64,000 nucleotides of DNA from Bosea sp. OAE506. Lineage in GTDB: Bacteria; Pseudomonadota; Alphaproteobacteria; Rhizobiales; Beijerinckiaceae. Every line of letters begins with the position of its first letter. Position 1 is the stretch's first letter. Position numbers and translations under genes: made by a program. This document shows positions 34,911 through 43,702 of this stretch, in pieces. The notes beneath the pieces were generated by a model, which had not been told where the DNA came from, searched no databases, and was given only the letters and a program-made list of their open reading frames with translations. The DNA is taken from NCBI RefSeq assembly GCF_040546595.1, contig NZ_JBEPOB010000001.1:1489001-1553000 (forward strand). The letters run 5' to 3'.

Positions 34911-36385
34911 CAGTATTGCCCGCCCATCGGATCGACAAAGCGGGGCTGCTGTTCAGCCTGCGCCGCAGCGGCTTCCTGTTGACGCCGCAGCATCTCGGCC
35001 TGAAGCATTTCGCGCGTGACGCCTTCCGGCAGGCCCATGGCCGGCGCAGCCGCCGGAGCCGGGGCTGGCCCCGCTTGCTGGCCGAGCCGGTCGGGGGCAG
35101 GCTGGCCGGCGCGGGCCGCTTCAATGTCCTGCTGCAAGGTGGCTGGAACCGGCGGCCCTTGGACGCCATAGCGTTCAAACTCGCCAAAGTCGGGGATGAC
35201 ATCGGCCGGGTTCATCCGGTTGCGTTCAACGATGCCCCGGAACTGCTGCGCATCCTGGTCGAACATCTGCTTATAGGCGGTCATGCGCCCATAAGCCTCC
35301 TGCATCAGCGCCGTGCGGGCTTCCGGCCGCAAGCGGCCTTCGCCCTGAATCGAGCGGATCATGCCGTTGAGACGGTCGCCGAGACCCTGCGTATCGTTCG
35401 CGAGAACGATTTCGCCCTCTCGGACAACTGAACCGGGATCCATAATCTTGCCGAGGCCATAGACCAGATTCAGGTCTGCCGCCTTGGTATCGCGGCCGGC
35501 AGCCTCAGACATCGCGCGATAGATCGGTGCGGCCTGCGAAACATTCTTGTAGCTCGGAAGGCTTTGAACCTCTTTGCGGAGGGCCGAAACGTCATCGCCC
35601 TTGGGGGGCAACTGAGCTGCCGTCTGGCTTTTCGACCATTCCTCGAAATAGGTCTTCGGATCGACGCCTGGGGGCGGAAGGGGCGCGTTGGCGGGATAGC
35701 CGCTGGCCGTAAACTGAGCGCGGCGCGGGGCTTCGTTGGCCGCGCCGCCCTGCGGCGCCGGGAGCCGCTCCCCAACGGCTGGCGGCCCGGCGGGGACGGG
35801 GGACGGTCCAGAGCCGATAGGAGCGGGCGAGGCCGCGGCTGGGCCAATAGGGGGCGCGCCATTGACCGCAGCGCCGCTCACGGGTCCGCCATTGGCAGGC
35901 GAAACGGTCCCCCGGCTCGTGTTGATGAAACCATACTGCGGCCGGCCCATGATATCCTGGCCGGTGACACCGAAGCTCTTTTCGTCGGGCTTCAACGCAC
36001 GTTCCGACATTTGCTTGAGGATGGTCCCCCCAAGCTCGGGATTCGTGAGGTAAATGCCCATGAGCTGCGGAATCTGGTCATCCCGCAGGCCGAGCGATTT
36101 CGCATACTCGCCGAGGGCTTTGGCGCCGGCCTTCTGCTGGTCGGCTTTCTGGCGCTCGCTTTCGCCTTCCATGAACCCGCCGAGGGCGCCGGTCAGCAAT
36201 TTCGCGTAGCCATGAGCTTTCGAATAGACCGGCTCGGGCGCGGAGGCCGCGCGCATCAGCGCCGCTCCCGTGCCGCTCCCAGATCCAACCTGCGCCTTTT
36301 TGCGGGCGGCCATGGCCTGCAACAGCGATGCGTCGGGCGAGCCGTCAGGGTTGAGCCCGGTAGACTGCGGAACGAAGTTAATCAC
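34910..36385 (-). CDS. Phage-like structural/ejection protein, 491 residues
   Basis: The protein begins 'MINFVPQSTGLNPDGSPDAS'. It has Pro/Ala-rich disordered stretches near residues 160-250 and 425-455 and helical parts between ('YKNVSQAAPIYRAMSEAAGR', 'LMQEAYGRMTAYKQMFDQDA'). It ends with a Gln/Ala-rich tail. No enzymatic motif is visible. It lies between the S74-type tail protein and the large ejection-like protein, coupled to the latter. The position and composition suggest an internal virion or tail-tip component; this is inference. Confidence 0.5.
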   Translation of the reverse strand: MINFVPQSTGLNPDGSPDASLLQAMAARKKAQVGSGSGTGAALMRAASAPEPVYSKAHGYAKLLTGALGGFMEGESERQKADQQKAGAKALGEYAKSLGLRDDQIPQLMGIYLTNPELGGTILKQMSERALKPDEKSFGVTGQDIMGRPQYGFINTSRGTVSPANGGPVSGAAVNGAPPIGPAAASPAPIGSGPSPVPAGPPAVGERLPAPQGGAANEAPRRAQFTASGYPANAPLPPPGVDPKTYFEEWSKSQTAAQLPPKGDDVSALRKEVQSLPSYKNVSQAAPIYRAMSEAAGRDTKAADLNLVYGLGKIMDPGSVVREGEIVLANDTQGLGDRLNGMIRSIQGEGRLRPEARTALMQEAYGRMTAYKQMFDQDAQQFRGIVERNRMNPADVIPDFGEFERYGVQGPPVPATLQQDIEAARAGQPAPDRLGQQAGPAPAPAAAPAMGLPEGVTREMLQAEMLRRQQEAAAAQAEQQPRFVDPMGGQY

Positions 36386-36400
36386 AGCGGAGGCTCCTGA

Positions 36401-37921
36401 TTAGGCCGCAATCAAATCGGGAAGAGGGGCGTAAATTTCGCTGTAGTTGACGAATTTCACGCCCTCGCGCTCGGCTACGGCGTGAGGCAGCACGGCCTCG
36501 ACATCCTGGGCCATCACGCCAAGCTGTTCCTCGTCTTCGCCGAGATACCGGAAGACATAGAGCGGCAGGCCGTTCCTGAGGGCGCCAGCCGGGCGAATGG
36601 CCGTCTTCGCTCGGCGATCCGAGAGGGAAAACAGGCCGCCGATGGCTGATTTTGCAAAGCCACCAGTTCCGCCGTTGAACATGCCGCCAAGCGCAGCGCT
36701 TCCGAGACTGAAAAGGCCGCCATTGGATGCGGCGTTAGCTTGCATCTGCGCCTGATAGTTTTTCTGGTCAATATCGGCCGAGCGATAAACGTAATCTCCA
36801 ACCGGCGTGCCGGCGATGGTGCCGGCCTGGAACGGAGAGAATTGCGGCATGCTGACCTGAGACTGTCCCAATAGCGCGGAAATCTCGTTGATGGGTGAGT
36901 TGCGAAGGGCCATGCGCTCCTGCAACGCCCGCTCGCGCGCCGTGTTCTGGAATTGCGCTCCCGTCAATCGGGTCTGGTTGTTCTGGTTGATCGCGCCCAG
37001 GCCATAGAGCCCGCGCGCCTGCGCTTGTGCAAACTCCTGATTTTGTGCCGCATTCTCCAACTGAAACCGGGCCTGATCCAGCCCCTGCAAGCGCGACTGC
37101 TCCTGCCCGCCGGCAAGGATGACGCCAAGCCGAGCATCGTTAGACTGCCGATTGGCGCTATCCAGCTCGTTGCGAAACGCCTCTGAACCGCGCGTAAAGC
37201 CCTGGTTGACAAGCTGGTTTTCGAGCGCTGCGCGGTCCTGCTCAAGCTGTGGATTCAGCCGGGCATAAAGCGCCTGCTCAACCTTCTGGCGGTCCGCTGA
37301 ATAGTCCTGCGTCGGAAGATAGCGCTGCGGCCCGGTGACATCAGCAAAGTCGGTGGCGCCGTATTGCAGATCGACGCTGTTCACCGCGTCCGGCAGGCCG
37401 TCATAGTTTAGCGGCTGGCCTAGCGTGTCCTGTAGCCGCTTGGACTGAGAGCCAGCGAGGTCAAGCAGATTCTGCTGAACCACATTCTGCTTGTCGTACT
37501 TCGCCTGTTCCTCGGGCGATAGGGTAACGATGCGCTCCCATTGCGGGATTTCGCGGTCTGTCATCTGGGCTTCTTCAACCCAGTTGCCGCCAACGGCCGG
37601 CCCCATCTCGCCATCAGTCAGGCGGGCGCCGGTTTCTTCATTGAGAATCGCGCCCGGCAACCGAACGGGAGCCGCTGCGTTTCCTCCCGCATCAGGAACC
37701 CAACGCTTAGTGGTGACCGGCCGGCCGTCACGGTCAAGCACCGGCTCAGACAGCTTGTAGCTGCCCTTCTGCTGATAGCGGACATTTCCAAGAGGGCCGG
37801 TTTCGTCCGCATTGCCGAGAACCGTATTAGCAACAGCCGTCGAGACGTTGGAACTCGTCTGAGCACGGGCTGTGGCATACGGATCAGGAGACGGTGGAGC
37901 TTCCGGCGTCGATTTTCCCAC
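36401..37921 (-). CDS. Tail-fibre-like protein with C-terminal S74-type chaperone domain
   Basis: The protein has 506 residues. The C-terminal 75 residues, starting 'SDRRAKTAIRPAGALRNGLP' and containing 'LGVMAQDVEAVLPHAV', match the peptidase S74/intramolecular chaperone region found at the ends of tail fibres and spikes. The middle (about 180-340) is a Gln/Asn/Arg-rich helical region ('ENQLVNQGFTRGSEAFRNEL'), and the N-terminus is beta-rich. Translation starts at a GTG that overlaps the stop of the gene before (TAGTG). The combination of helical body and S74-like end suggests a virion protein of the ejection or tail apparatus. Confidence 0.65.
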   Translation of the reverse strand: MGKSTPEAPPSPDPYATARAQTSSNVSTAVANTVLGNADETGPLGNVRYQQKGSYKLSEPVLDRDGRPVTTKRWVPDAGGNAAAPVRLPGAILNEETGARLTDGEMGPAVGGNWVEEAQMTDREIPQWERIVTLSPEEQAKYDKQNVVQQNLLDLAGSQSKRLQDTLGQPLNYDGLPDAVNSVDLQYGATDFADVTGPQRYLPTQDYSADRQKVEQALYARLNPQLEQDRAALENQLVNQGFTRGSEAFRNELDSANRQSNDARLGVILAGGQEQSRLQGLDQARFQLENAAQNQEFAQAQARGLYGLGAINQNNQTRLTGAQFQNTARERALQERMALRNSPINEISALLGQSQVSMPQFSPFQAGTIAGTPVGDYVYRSADIDQKNYQAQMQANAASNGGLFSLGSAALGGMFNGGTGGFAKSAIGGLFSLSDRRAKTAIRPAGALRNGLPLYVFRYLGEDEEQLGVMAQDVEAVLPHAVAEREGVKFVNYSEIYAPLPDLIAA

Positions 37922-38205
37922 TAGGCCGCTCCTTCACAGCGGTTGACCTGTTTAAACGCCTCGTAATGGGAGGCGCATTCGCTCCAATAGACGCCAGTAA
38001 GGCGCAGCAAATGATCGACGGTCGCGGCATCTTCTGGCGCGGTGCGCAGCATCATCGAAACATGCTCTAGGCGCGCAATGGCGGCGGCTATGGCAAGGCT
38101 GCTTGCCATAAGGTGAAGCTCACCAAAGCGCCCGCGCGCGTCTTCGTTCGGCGCCTTCATCTGCCAGACGGTGGCGTTAATGGCCTCAGAGGGGTTCGCG
38201 CTCAC
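37921..38205 (-). CDS. Hypothetical protein, 94 residues
   Basis: A helical protein: 'RFGELHLMASSLAIAAAIAR' and 'DHLLRLTGVYWSECASHYEA' suggest a small four-helix bundle. No motif that I recognise. Both ends are coupled: GTGA with the ribbon-helix-helix gene before it, TAGTG with the S74 gene after it. It may be a chaperone or small structural protein of the operon. Confidence 0.6.
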   Translation of the reverse strand: MSANPSEAINATVWQMKAPNEDARGRFGELHLMASSLAIAAAIARLEHVSMMLRTAPEDAATVDHLLRLTGVYWSECASHYEAFKQVNRCEGAA

Positions 38206-38381
38206 GGCGCAATCCTCTGAAGGCTGCCGCCATTTGAAGCGAGCGCAGAGCGGATCAGGGCGCGGATTGCACTCGACATGGACGTATCACGGCGGGCGGC
38301 CTCGGCCTCGATTGCGGCGCGCAGTTCCGGTTCGGCTGCGACGAAAAGCTGTTCCGTGCGGCGGGCTCGCGTTGAGCGCAT
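38202..38381 (-). CDS. Ribbon-helix-helix-type small protein
   Basis: The 59-residue protein has a basic N-terminus (MRSTRARRTEQLFVAA) and 'AAIEAEAARRDTSMSSAIRA' followed by 'LIRSAL', the strand-helix-helix pattern of MetJ/Arc-like DNA binders. The ATG at 38381 follows GGAGG by five bases; the ATG four codons upstream overlaps that site. It is first in the ejection-type operon and may regulate it. Confidence 0.65.
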   Translation of the reverse strand: MRSTRARRTEQLFVAAEPELRAAIEAEAARRDTSMSSAIRALIRSALASNGGSLQRIAP

Positions 38382-38393
38382 GGCATCCTCCAA

Positions 38394-38716
38394 ATCAGAT
38401 GACAGACACTATCTCATCGCGCCTTGAAAATCCATTACATTTCAGTGATTTACGCTTACGTTCGCCGGCATGCGCCACCGTTCGGCGCCGTTCGCTTTGC
38501 CGCCCCGGCCTGTGGGTGGGGGCTCATTTTTTTAAGGGGGCCGGGTCGAATGACGCGGGGTCTCGGGCGCGTGTGCGTGCCGCGCGAGAGTGGTCGCAAA
38601 CGGTAAAAACGACTCAGGGCGGTCTACAGCAGCCTTCGTCCCAGCCTCCGCTACCATGAGCGGGCACCCCACCCAAGAGGCTCAGACGGCCTCCTGTGAG
38701 TCAGGAAGCCGTTGCA
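38394..38716. other. Non-coding region before the ejection-type operon
   Basis: About 320 bp between the primase-helicase stop and the ribbon-helix-helix gene, on the same strand. It is AT-richer near 38395-38460 and holds a T7 tract at 38527. It probably carries the promoter of the ejection-type operon, where regulators could separate its expression from replication. I cannot place the -35/-10 boxes with confidence. Confidence 0.4.
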
Positions 38717-40495
38717 TCAGGCAGCGGCCTTGATCGGGCGCGGGTCGGCCTTTTCGCCGAGCGTTTGATAGCTGCCGGGCACGGGGTCGAACTGACGCGT
38801 TGCCCCCGAGAACCAAAACCGCACGCTGCCGGGGGAGCCGCAGACCGGTTGCCGGCGGATTTTCCGCGACATGGCGTAGGTGCACCGTTCCTCAAAGTCG
38901 CGATAGATCACCAAGCCGGCATCCGCCTTGTTGCGCCAATGCGCAGAGCCCGCGATGTCGTACAGCCCCGGCGCAGGCTCCTTCCCACCAGCCGGATTGC
39001 TGATCTTGGTCGGGTGCGCGACCATGAAGACCGTCACCTCGTGGTGCTTGGCGAACGTCTTGCACTTGCTGATGAGCTGCGAAACGAACTCCGTTTCCGA
39101 CATTTGCGAAGGGCGGCCGGCCTCCAGCTCGTTGTACGGGTCGATAATCAGCCCGCGCACCCCGTGGCGCAGAACAGCGGCCCTCGCCCGCTCCAGCACC
39201 CAATCAATCGACGGGGTGTGATCCGCCGCGTCGATGAAATGGAACGACTGCCGCGCCCATGCCAGCGCCTCGCCTAGCTCGCCCGTTCCCATGCGCTCGC
39301 TCGGCCCTGGGTGGAACGGGCGGCCCGCCCTGATCTCGCAAAGGTCGGCGATGTGGTTGTCGGTTCCCGTCTCCGGCGAGAACACCGCCCAACGCCAGCC
39401 GTGTAGGTTGGTCATGGAAACCGCCACTTGGTCCAGAAACCGGCTCTTGCCATGGTTGGGAATGCCCGTGACCACGATGAACTGACCGGGGAGGATTTTC
39501 ATGGCCTTGTCGAAGTCGGCGCCCATGCCGCAGCTCAGAGGCTGGGGGCCTTCGCCGCGATACATTTGCCAGATCCGGTCTTCGTAATCGGCCACGCCGT
39601 AGAGGCCATCCACCGGCCACGGCTCGGCCTGCGCCACGCACTCGCGCAGCACCTCGGCGCCGTGGTCCATCAGGCATTCGTTCGCGTCCTTGGTCTGCGA
39701 GTCCCCGGCGGCGGGGAAGCGCACACGCCAGCAACGGTCCTTGCCAAGCCGACGCGCCAATTCGGCGGCTAGCAATTCGCCGGGGCCGTCCATGTCGGTG
39801 GCGATGAGGATGCGTCCTGCGGCCTCCAGCTCGGCGGCGTGCGTCGCCAGAGGCTCGTATCGCTTTTCGGATTGCTCCGGCCGATCCGGCGCACCGTTGG
39901 GTAGGCTGACGACGTTAGGCAGTCCCGCCTCGATCATGGCAAGAACGTCCATTTCGCCCTCAACGAAAATCAGATCCTTCCCCGCCTCGATGGCGTCGGC
40001 GTTGTACAGCACCGGCTCCGGCTGCTTTTCCTGCCGAAAGAATTTCTGAGCGGTGCGGTATTTCACATTCCGCAGCACGCCCGCCCATTCGTAAGGGAAG
40101 GCGATGCAATCCGCCTCGGCCTCGATCTGCGGAAACCAAACACGGGTTCGATAAATCCCCATGCGCTCGACGGTGGCCGCGTTGATGCCGCGCGACGCAA
40201 ACCAGGCGAGCAGCTTTTCAGGGCGTTCCGGCGCAGCGACGCGGGCGGGGCGATTGTAGGTCATGCGGGGGTCGCGCCGTTGGGGTTGATGGTCTTCGCC
40301 CCCGACGCCGCCGGTCCACTGGCAATGATGGCACTGCCAACGGGCGCGGTCGTCGGGGAAGACGGTCACGGAAAGGCAGGGGTCCGCCTTTTTCTTGCGG
40401 GAGGCCGAGCAGCGGGGGCAGGGCAGCTTGTGGTTACCGGGCCGGTAGCTGCGCAGGCGGATGCCGTTGTCGGCGAGGGCGCTGGTCAGGTTCAT
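38717..40495 (-). CDS. Primase-helicase (T7 gp4/Twinkle type)
   Basis: This 592-residue replicative protein makes RNA primers and unwinds DNA. A zinc-binding domain has Cys26, Cys29, Cys55 and Cys58 (CPRC, CHHC). The TOPRIM primase core has Glu180 in 'FVEGEMDVLAMIEAG' and Asp234/Asp236 in 'ATDMDGPG'. The DnaB/RecA-type helicase has Walker A GIPNHGKS near 344-351 and Walker B 'GLIIDPYNELE' near 448-458. It follows the DUF1376 gene by three bases. Such a fused protein lets the element replicate with little host help. Confidence 0.92.
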   Translation of the reverse strand: MNLTSALADNGIRLRSYRPGNHKLPCPRCSASRKKKADPCLSVTVFPDDRARWQCHHCQWTGGVGGEDHQPQRRDPRMTYNRPARVAAPERPEKLLAWFASRGINAATVERMGIYRTRVWFPQIEAEADCIAFPYEWAGVLRNVKYRTAQKFFRQEKQPEPVLYNADAIEAGKDLIFVEGEMDVLAMIEAGLPNVVSLPNGAPDRPEQSEKRYEPLATHAAELEAAGRILIATDMDGPGELLAAELARRLGKDRCWRVRFPAAGDSQTKDANECLMDHGAEVLRECVAQAEPWPVDGLYGVADYEDRIWQMYRGEGPQPLSCGMGADFDKAMKILPGQFIVVTGIPNHGKSRFLDQVAVSMTNLHGWRWAVFSPETGTDNHIADLCEIRAGRPFHPGPSERMGTGELGEALAWARQSFHFIDAADHTPSIDWVLERARAAVLRHGVRGLIIDPYNELEAGRPSQMSETEFVSQLISKCKTFAKHHEVTVFMVAHPTKISNPAGGKEPAPGLYDIAGSAHWRNKADAGLVIYRDFEERCTYAMSRKIRRQPVCGSPGSVRFWFSGATRQFDPVPGSYQTLGEKADPRPIKAAA

Positions 40496-40498
40496 CGC

Positions 40499-41254
40499 TC
40501 AGCCCCTCGCCGTCAGGAAAGCAAGGCCGCTCTGTTGATGGCCGGGGCGTTGCTGTAGCGCCGCCTCGATCCATGCCACCGGATCGGCAGGCTTGGCGTC
40601 CTGCGCATCTTCAATCACACGGCTAAGCCGCTTGCAGTCGTCCCGAGCGGTTTTCAGCCACCTGCCGATCAGCGCACGGGTTGCCCCGTCTGACTTGCCC
40701 GTGAGCTGCCGGATGGCAGGAACGCCAACGCGGAACAGCATCGTCCGAGGGTCTGCGATGGTAGGAGCCGAAGGCACCTCCAAGGCGGTTACGCCCGTAT
40801 CTTTAGATACGGAATATAATGTGGTTGTAGTTGGTTCAGCATTGCTTCCCTCCTGCTTCAAGCATTCGGGAAGCATTGCTTCAGCATTGCTTCGCCCGTT
40901 TCGCCTTGACGCCCCGGAAGCTTTACCGCCGTAACGTCCTGCGTTTGCTCGCTTTTCGTATTTTACCTGGGCCTCCAACAGCTCCCTTTCGATCCGCGAA
41001 TGCACCCATCCCGGCTTAAAGAATGCCGCAAGGGTGTCCCGGCTGGTCGCCCATTCGTCTGTCGTCAAACGTGCGATCCGCTGAAGCATTGCTTCGTCGT
41101 TCGGAAGGCTGCCGTGGACCCAATAATGCGAGATGAGCAGGAGGTATGCGCCGTGCTGTGCCGCGCTCAGGTGGAGCGTGTCGCAGAGGTAGTCCGAGAC
41201 GTAAAACGCCATCCATGGGCGGCGGTTTGGGATAGGGGGAAGGGGCGCGCTCAT
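40499..41254 (-). CDS. DUF1376 (YdaU-like) replication-associated protein
   Basis: The 251-residue protein starts with 'PWMAFYVSDYLCDTLHLSAAQ' and 'GAYLLLISHYWVHGSLPNDE', the hallmark of DUF1376, a winged-helix domain common in phage replication regions. A variable linker with 'EKRANAGRYGGKASG' follows; the C-terminus is helical. It probably helps origin recognition or helicase loading for the primase-helicase gene that follows three bases later. The start at 41254 overlaps the preceding stop (ATGA). Confidence 0.8.
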   Translation of the reverse strand: MSAPLPPIPNRRPWMAFYVSDYLCDTLHLSAAQHGAYLLLISHYWVHGSLPNDEAMLQRIARLTTDEWATSRDTLAAFFKPGWVHSRIERELLEAQVKYEKRANAGRYGGKASGASRRNGRSNAEAMLPECLKQEGSNAEPTTTTLYSVSKDTGVTALEVPSAPTIADPRTMLFRVGVPAIRQLTGKSDGATRALIGRWLKTARDDCKRLSRVIEDAQDAKPADPVAWIEAALQQRPGHQQSGLAFLTARG

Positions 41255-41490
41255 GGCGCACCCCCGACGTCCCGCTCGATCTCCGAAACCGCTTCCGGCA
41301 GGGTATCGAGCGCCGCCCAAAAGTTGGCGCTGGCCTTCCTCATGGATCGCGCCGCAGCTCGTGCGTCGCCGATGGCAACGTGAGCCGCCGCGTGGTCCAG
41401 ATGCAGCGAGGCGAGCGCGATGGTGGACACCATGAAGCCGCGCGCCGTAGCCGTGCTGAGGGGGGCGTCGTCTTGCAAAAGGGCCATCAT
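41251..41490 (-). CDS. Small hypothetical protein, 79 residues
   Basis: A helical, soluble protein: 'ALASLHLDHAAAHVAIGDARA' and 'MRKASANFWAALDTLPEAVS'. It is coupled on both sides (ATGA overlaps at 41251-41254 and 41487-41490) within the replication operon, so it is translated with it. No family recognised. Confidence 0.65.
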   Translation of the reverse strand: MMALLQDDAPLSTATARGFMVSTIALASLHLDHAAAHVAIGDARAAARSMRKASANFWAALDTLPEAVSEIERDVGGAP

Positions 41491-41798
41491 GCGGCGGCCC
41501 TCCCGTCCCCAAAGTCCACTGCCTCGATGGTGACAGGGGTGGTCAGAACGTAGCGGGCATGAGTGCCGACGCTGTGTTCCTCCCGATCCGTCCTGATCCC
41601 AACGCCCATCCCGCGCAGATCGAACACATAGGCGCCTAGGCGGTAAGCAGGGCCGCCAGGGAAGTCGATGCCGGAGACGCCCCTAGATCCGTTCTGCGCA
41701 AGCGCCAGTAGTGTCAGCGCCTCGCGTCCGGTGACGTTGATGGTCGGGCCATCCGCGATGGTGGCGCGCACCTTGGGGAAGTTGCGACGCGGCTTCAT
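41487..41798 (-). CDS. Winged-helix domain protein
   Basis: The 103-residue protein reads 'FPKVRATIADGPTINVTGRE', 'ALTLLALAQNGSRGVSGIDF' and later 'YRLGAYVFDLRGMGVGIRTD'. This is a winged-helix pattern seen in many small genes of Hyphomicrobiales prophages; the last strand pair 'ARYVLTTPVTIEAV' forms the wing. It is probably a DNA-binding accessory of the replication operon. It is coupled to both neighbours by four-base overlaps. Confidence 0.72.
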   Translation of the reverse strand: MKPRRNFPKVRATIADGPTINVTGREALTLLALAQNGSRGVSGIDFPGGPAYRLGAYVFDLRGMGVGIRTDREEHSVGTHARYVLTTPVTIEAVDFGDGRAAA

Positions 41799-41995
41799 GA
41801 GCGCACCTCCTGCGGGCCGAGCCCGGCAAGACGCGCGACCGTGGCGGCGTGCATCGGAGAGATGCAGAACAGGCGCTGAATGCGGTTGATGACAATTGCA
41901 GCGGTGTTATACTCGGGAATGCTTCCTGCCAGGGAAAGCGCATTCCTGAGCCCGGCGCTGTTCGCAGCGGCCGGGTTCATCGTTTCCGGGTGCAT
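41795..41995 (-). CDS. Small hypothetical protein, 66 residues
   Basis: 'LSLAGSIPEYNTAAIVINRI' and 'CISPMHAATVARLAGLGPQE' suggest a small helical protein. The ATG at 41995 overlaps the stop of the AlpA-like gene (ATGA), and its own stop overlaps the winged-helix gene. No family recognised; the couplings support its reality. Confidence 0.6.
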   Translation of the reverse strand: MHPETMNPAAANSAGLRNALSLAGSIPEYNTAAIVINRIQRLFCISPMHAATVARLAGLGPQEVRS

Positions 41996-42204
41996 CAGGC
42001 GGCCTCCCTCTTGGACTCGGGGAGGGAGTTGAACCAAGCCTGCGCGTCAGCGGCGGCGATCAACGTGCGGCGGCCGAGCTTTCGAGCCTTGATCCGCCCG
42101 GCTTTGATCTCGGCATAAAGCTGCGTCTTGCCGATGCTGTAGGAGCGGCAAACATCAGCCGGACTAAGAGCGTCCTTCGTTTCTGATGGGGTCGCAATCG
42201 TCAT
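41995..42204 (-). CDS. AlpA/excisionase-type helix-turn-helix protein
   Basis: The 69-residue protein has the single-domain pattern of AlpA/Xis-like DNA binders: 'LSPADVCRSYSIGKTQLYAE' then 'IKAGRIKARKLGRRTLIAAA' and 'DAQAWFNSLP'. It is first in the coupled replication operon that runs down to the primase-helicase. AGGAAAGCAG precedes the start. Just upstream lie repeated GGACAATT boxes. It may act as excisionase for the integrase or as activator of the operon. Confidence 0.82.
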   Translation of the reverse strand: MTIATPSETKDALSPADVCRSYSIGKTQLYAEIKAGRIKARKLGRRTLIAAADAQAWFNSLPESKREAA

Positions 42205-42293
42205 CTGCTTTCCTTCATGGTTACGCTCGGTTTGCTGTTCCGCACCGAACGTCCATGAACCTAGGCGACGCGATTTCTGGTCCCTAATTGTAC

Positions 42294-42338
42294 AATTGTC
42301 CCGAACGAATAAAGTTGGACAATTAAATCCGGACAATT
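42294..42338. promoter_or_regulatory. Repeated GGACAATT boxes before the replication operon
   Basis: GGACAATT occurs at 42317-42324 and 42331-42338 (14-bp step) and inverted (AATTGTCC) at 42294-42301; a degenerate CGATTGTTC follows at 42346. The region is strikingly AT-rich compared with its surroundings and lies about 90-135 bp before the AlpA-type gene. On the minus strand TTGTCC boxes could serve as -35 elements. It looks like the operator-promoter of the replication operon. Confidence 0.55.
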
Positions 42339-42341
42339 CAA

Positions 42342-43607
42342 CTATCGATTGTTCGGACCAGGGCGGCGCCCCCCTGCATGGGCGTTGTGCACCGCATCAA
42401 CGCTATTACGCGAACACTCTGGAGCATTTTGTCTAAACCACTCTCGCGTATCCCTAACGCCTTTCAGCACGCCATCATGAGCAGCTAAACAAGCTTCGAT
42501 TTCAGCTCTGGTGGGCGTCCTCTTTCGCGCTGGCGTCGCTTTTGCGGCAGCCGGCGTCTTTCGGCTGGCAATGAATGCGCGCAACTCTTTCTCCTGAACG
42601 GACACAAGCAGCCCCTTGGTATCGGGTCCGGGGCAGATGAGGTGATGAACCTCTGTCTCTAAGCCGAGGCCTTCGAACGCCCTTGGCGCGTCAATCCAGA
42701 GATGGCGTTTCGGCACCTCTCCGGGTTCCCCTGTTTGCGGATGCTGGATCATTGCCCGCAATTCGCCCGACGAAAGCGCTTCGCGCATTTGTCGTTCAAC
42801 ACGCTCGCGAGATGAAGTGCGCTTGGCGTCTGTTTCTTTTGAATAGCCAGTGACCCACCCCGGTCCAAAGTCAGGAACCGGCGCGTTTTCTGAGGGCGGA
42901 TTACCGCCTTCAATCTCCAACCAAGCGCGCTCAAATGCATCCTCTAGCCAAATGTAACCATCGGGGAGTGTTGAAATAGATTGGGCGAATACCGCGCGAG
43001 ATTGAACGCTAGCCTTTGCTCGCGCGTCGCAGTCCTGAGACCTATCAAACAATCCTCGATCATTTACACCTACAACCGGCCAGCACCTTAAAATCTCATC
43101 CCTTGCGATAGACGGGCTGGGGCGGCTGATATTTGCCGCGTCGTCTAAAACGTAAACGCCATGAGCCCGCCCTACAGCGAAGCTATCGACTAAACGCAGA
43201 TCCTGCCACTCGGCCGGCTCAATCGCTGTACGGCGGTCGCCCCCCGTTGTTGCGCGGATGCGCCCTTCCAAAAGACGACGTACCACCTCTTGCAGTGCGG
43301 CCGAAAAATCGGCCACGAATTCCCGCGTTCCATGTATGCGGTCCCAAGCGGCGCTTTTGCTGACGGTCGCTAGCTCGGCGTCCTTTCGTCTGGCGAGCGT
43401 CGCAACAAAAGCCATGTCGCGCGACATTACCCAACCCACAACCATCGGCATGGTCCAGAAGGGAATGCTCATGGGGTCAGGCGGCGCGGGCAGTCGAGCC
43501 TCAGCGTGTTCATTGGCCGCAAGAGCATCTTGCAAGCGAGCTGCCGCTAGAGCCGCAGCTTCGGCTTTGCCCTCCTCAGTCTCATGAAATTTCGGCTCGT
43601 CGTCCAT
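42342..43607 (-). CDS. Hypothetical element protein, 421 residues
   Basis: No family recognised. The protein begins 'MDDEPKFHETEEGKAEAAAL' and has a helical charged N-terminus. A central globular part ('PFWTMPMVVGWVMSRDMAFV', 'EWQDLRLVDSFAVGRAHGVY') follows, then a Lys/Pro/Thr/Ala-rich linker near 355-375 and a C-terminal helix-turn-helix-like stretch 'RAEIEACLAAHDGVLKGVRD'. It lies between integrase and operator region on the integrase strand. An in-frame ATG at 43694 is an alternative start. A DNA-binding or regulatory role is possible from its position. Confidence 0.65.
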   Translation of the reverse strand: MDDEPKFHETEEGKAEAAALAAARLQDALAANEHAEARLPAPPDPMSIPFWTMPMVVGWVMSRDMAFVATLARRKDAELATVSKSAAWDRIHGTREFVADFSAALQEVVRRLLEGRIRATTGGDRRTAIEPAEWQDLRLVDSFAVGRAHGVYVLDDAANISRPSPSIARDEILRCWPVVGVNDRGLFDRSQDCDARAKASVQSRAVFAQSISTLPDGYIWLEDAFERAWLEIEGGNPPSENAPVPDFGPGWVTGYSKETDAKRTSSRERVERQMREALSSGELRAMIQHPQTGEPGEVPKRHLWIDAPRAFEGLGLETEVHHLICPGPDTKGLLVSVQEKELRAFIASRKTPAAAKATPARKRTPTRAEIEACLAAHDGVLKGVRDTREWFRQNAPECSRNSVDAVHNAHAGGRRPGPNNR

Positions 43608-43702
43608 TCGCCACACCTTGCGACGCACCGGGGGAAAGGTCGGATGGGGCAGGGCGCGGTGCAACGCCTTTTCTCCTGGCCGGGATAGCCCCATCCGTCT
43701 CG

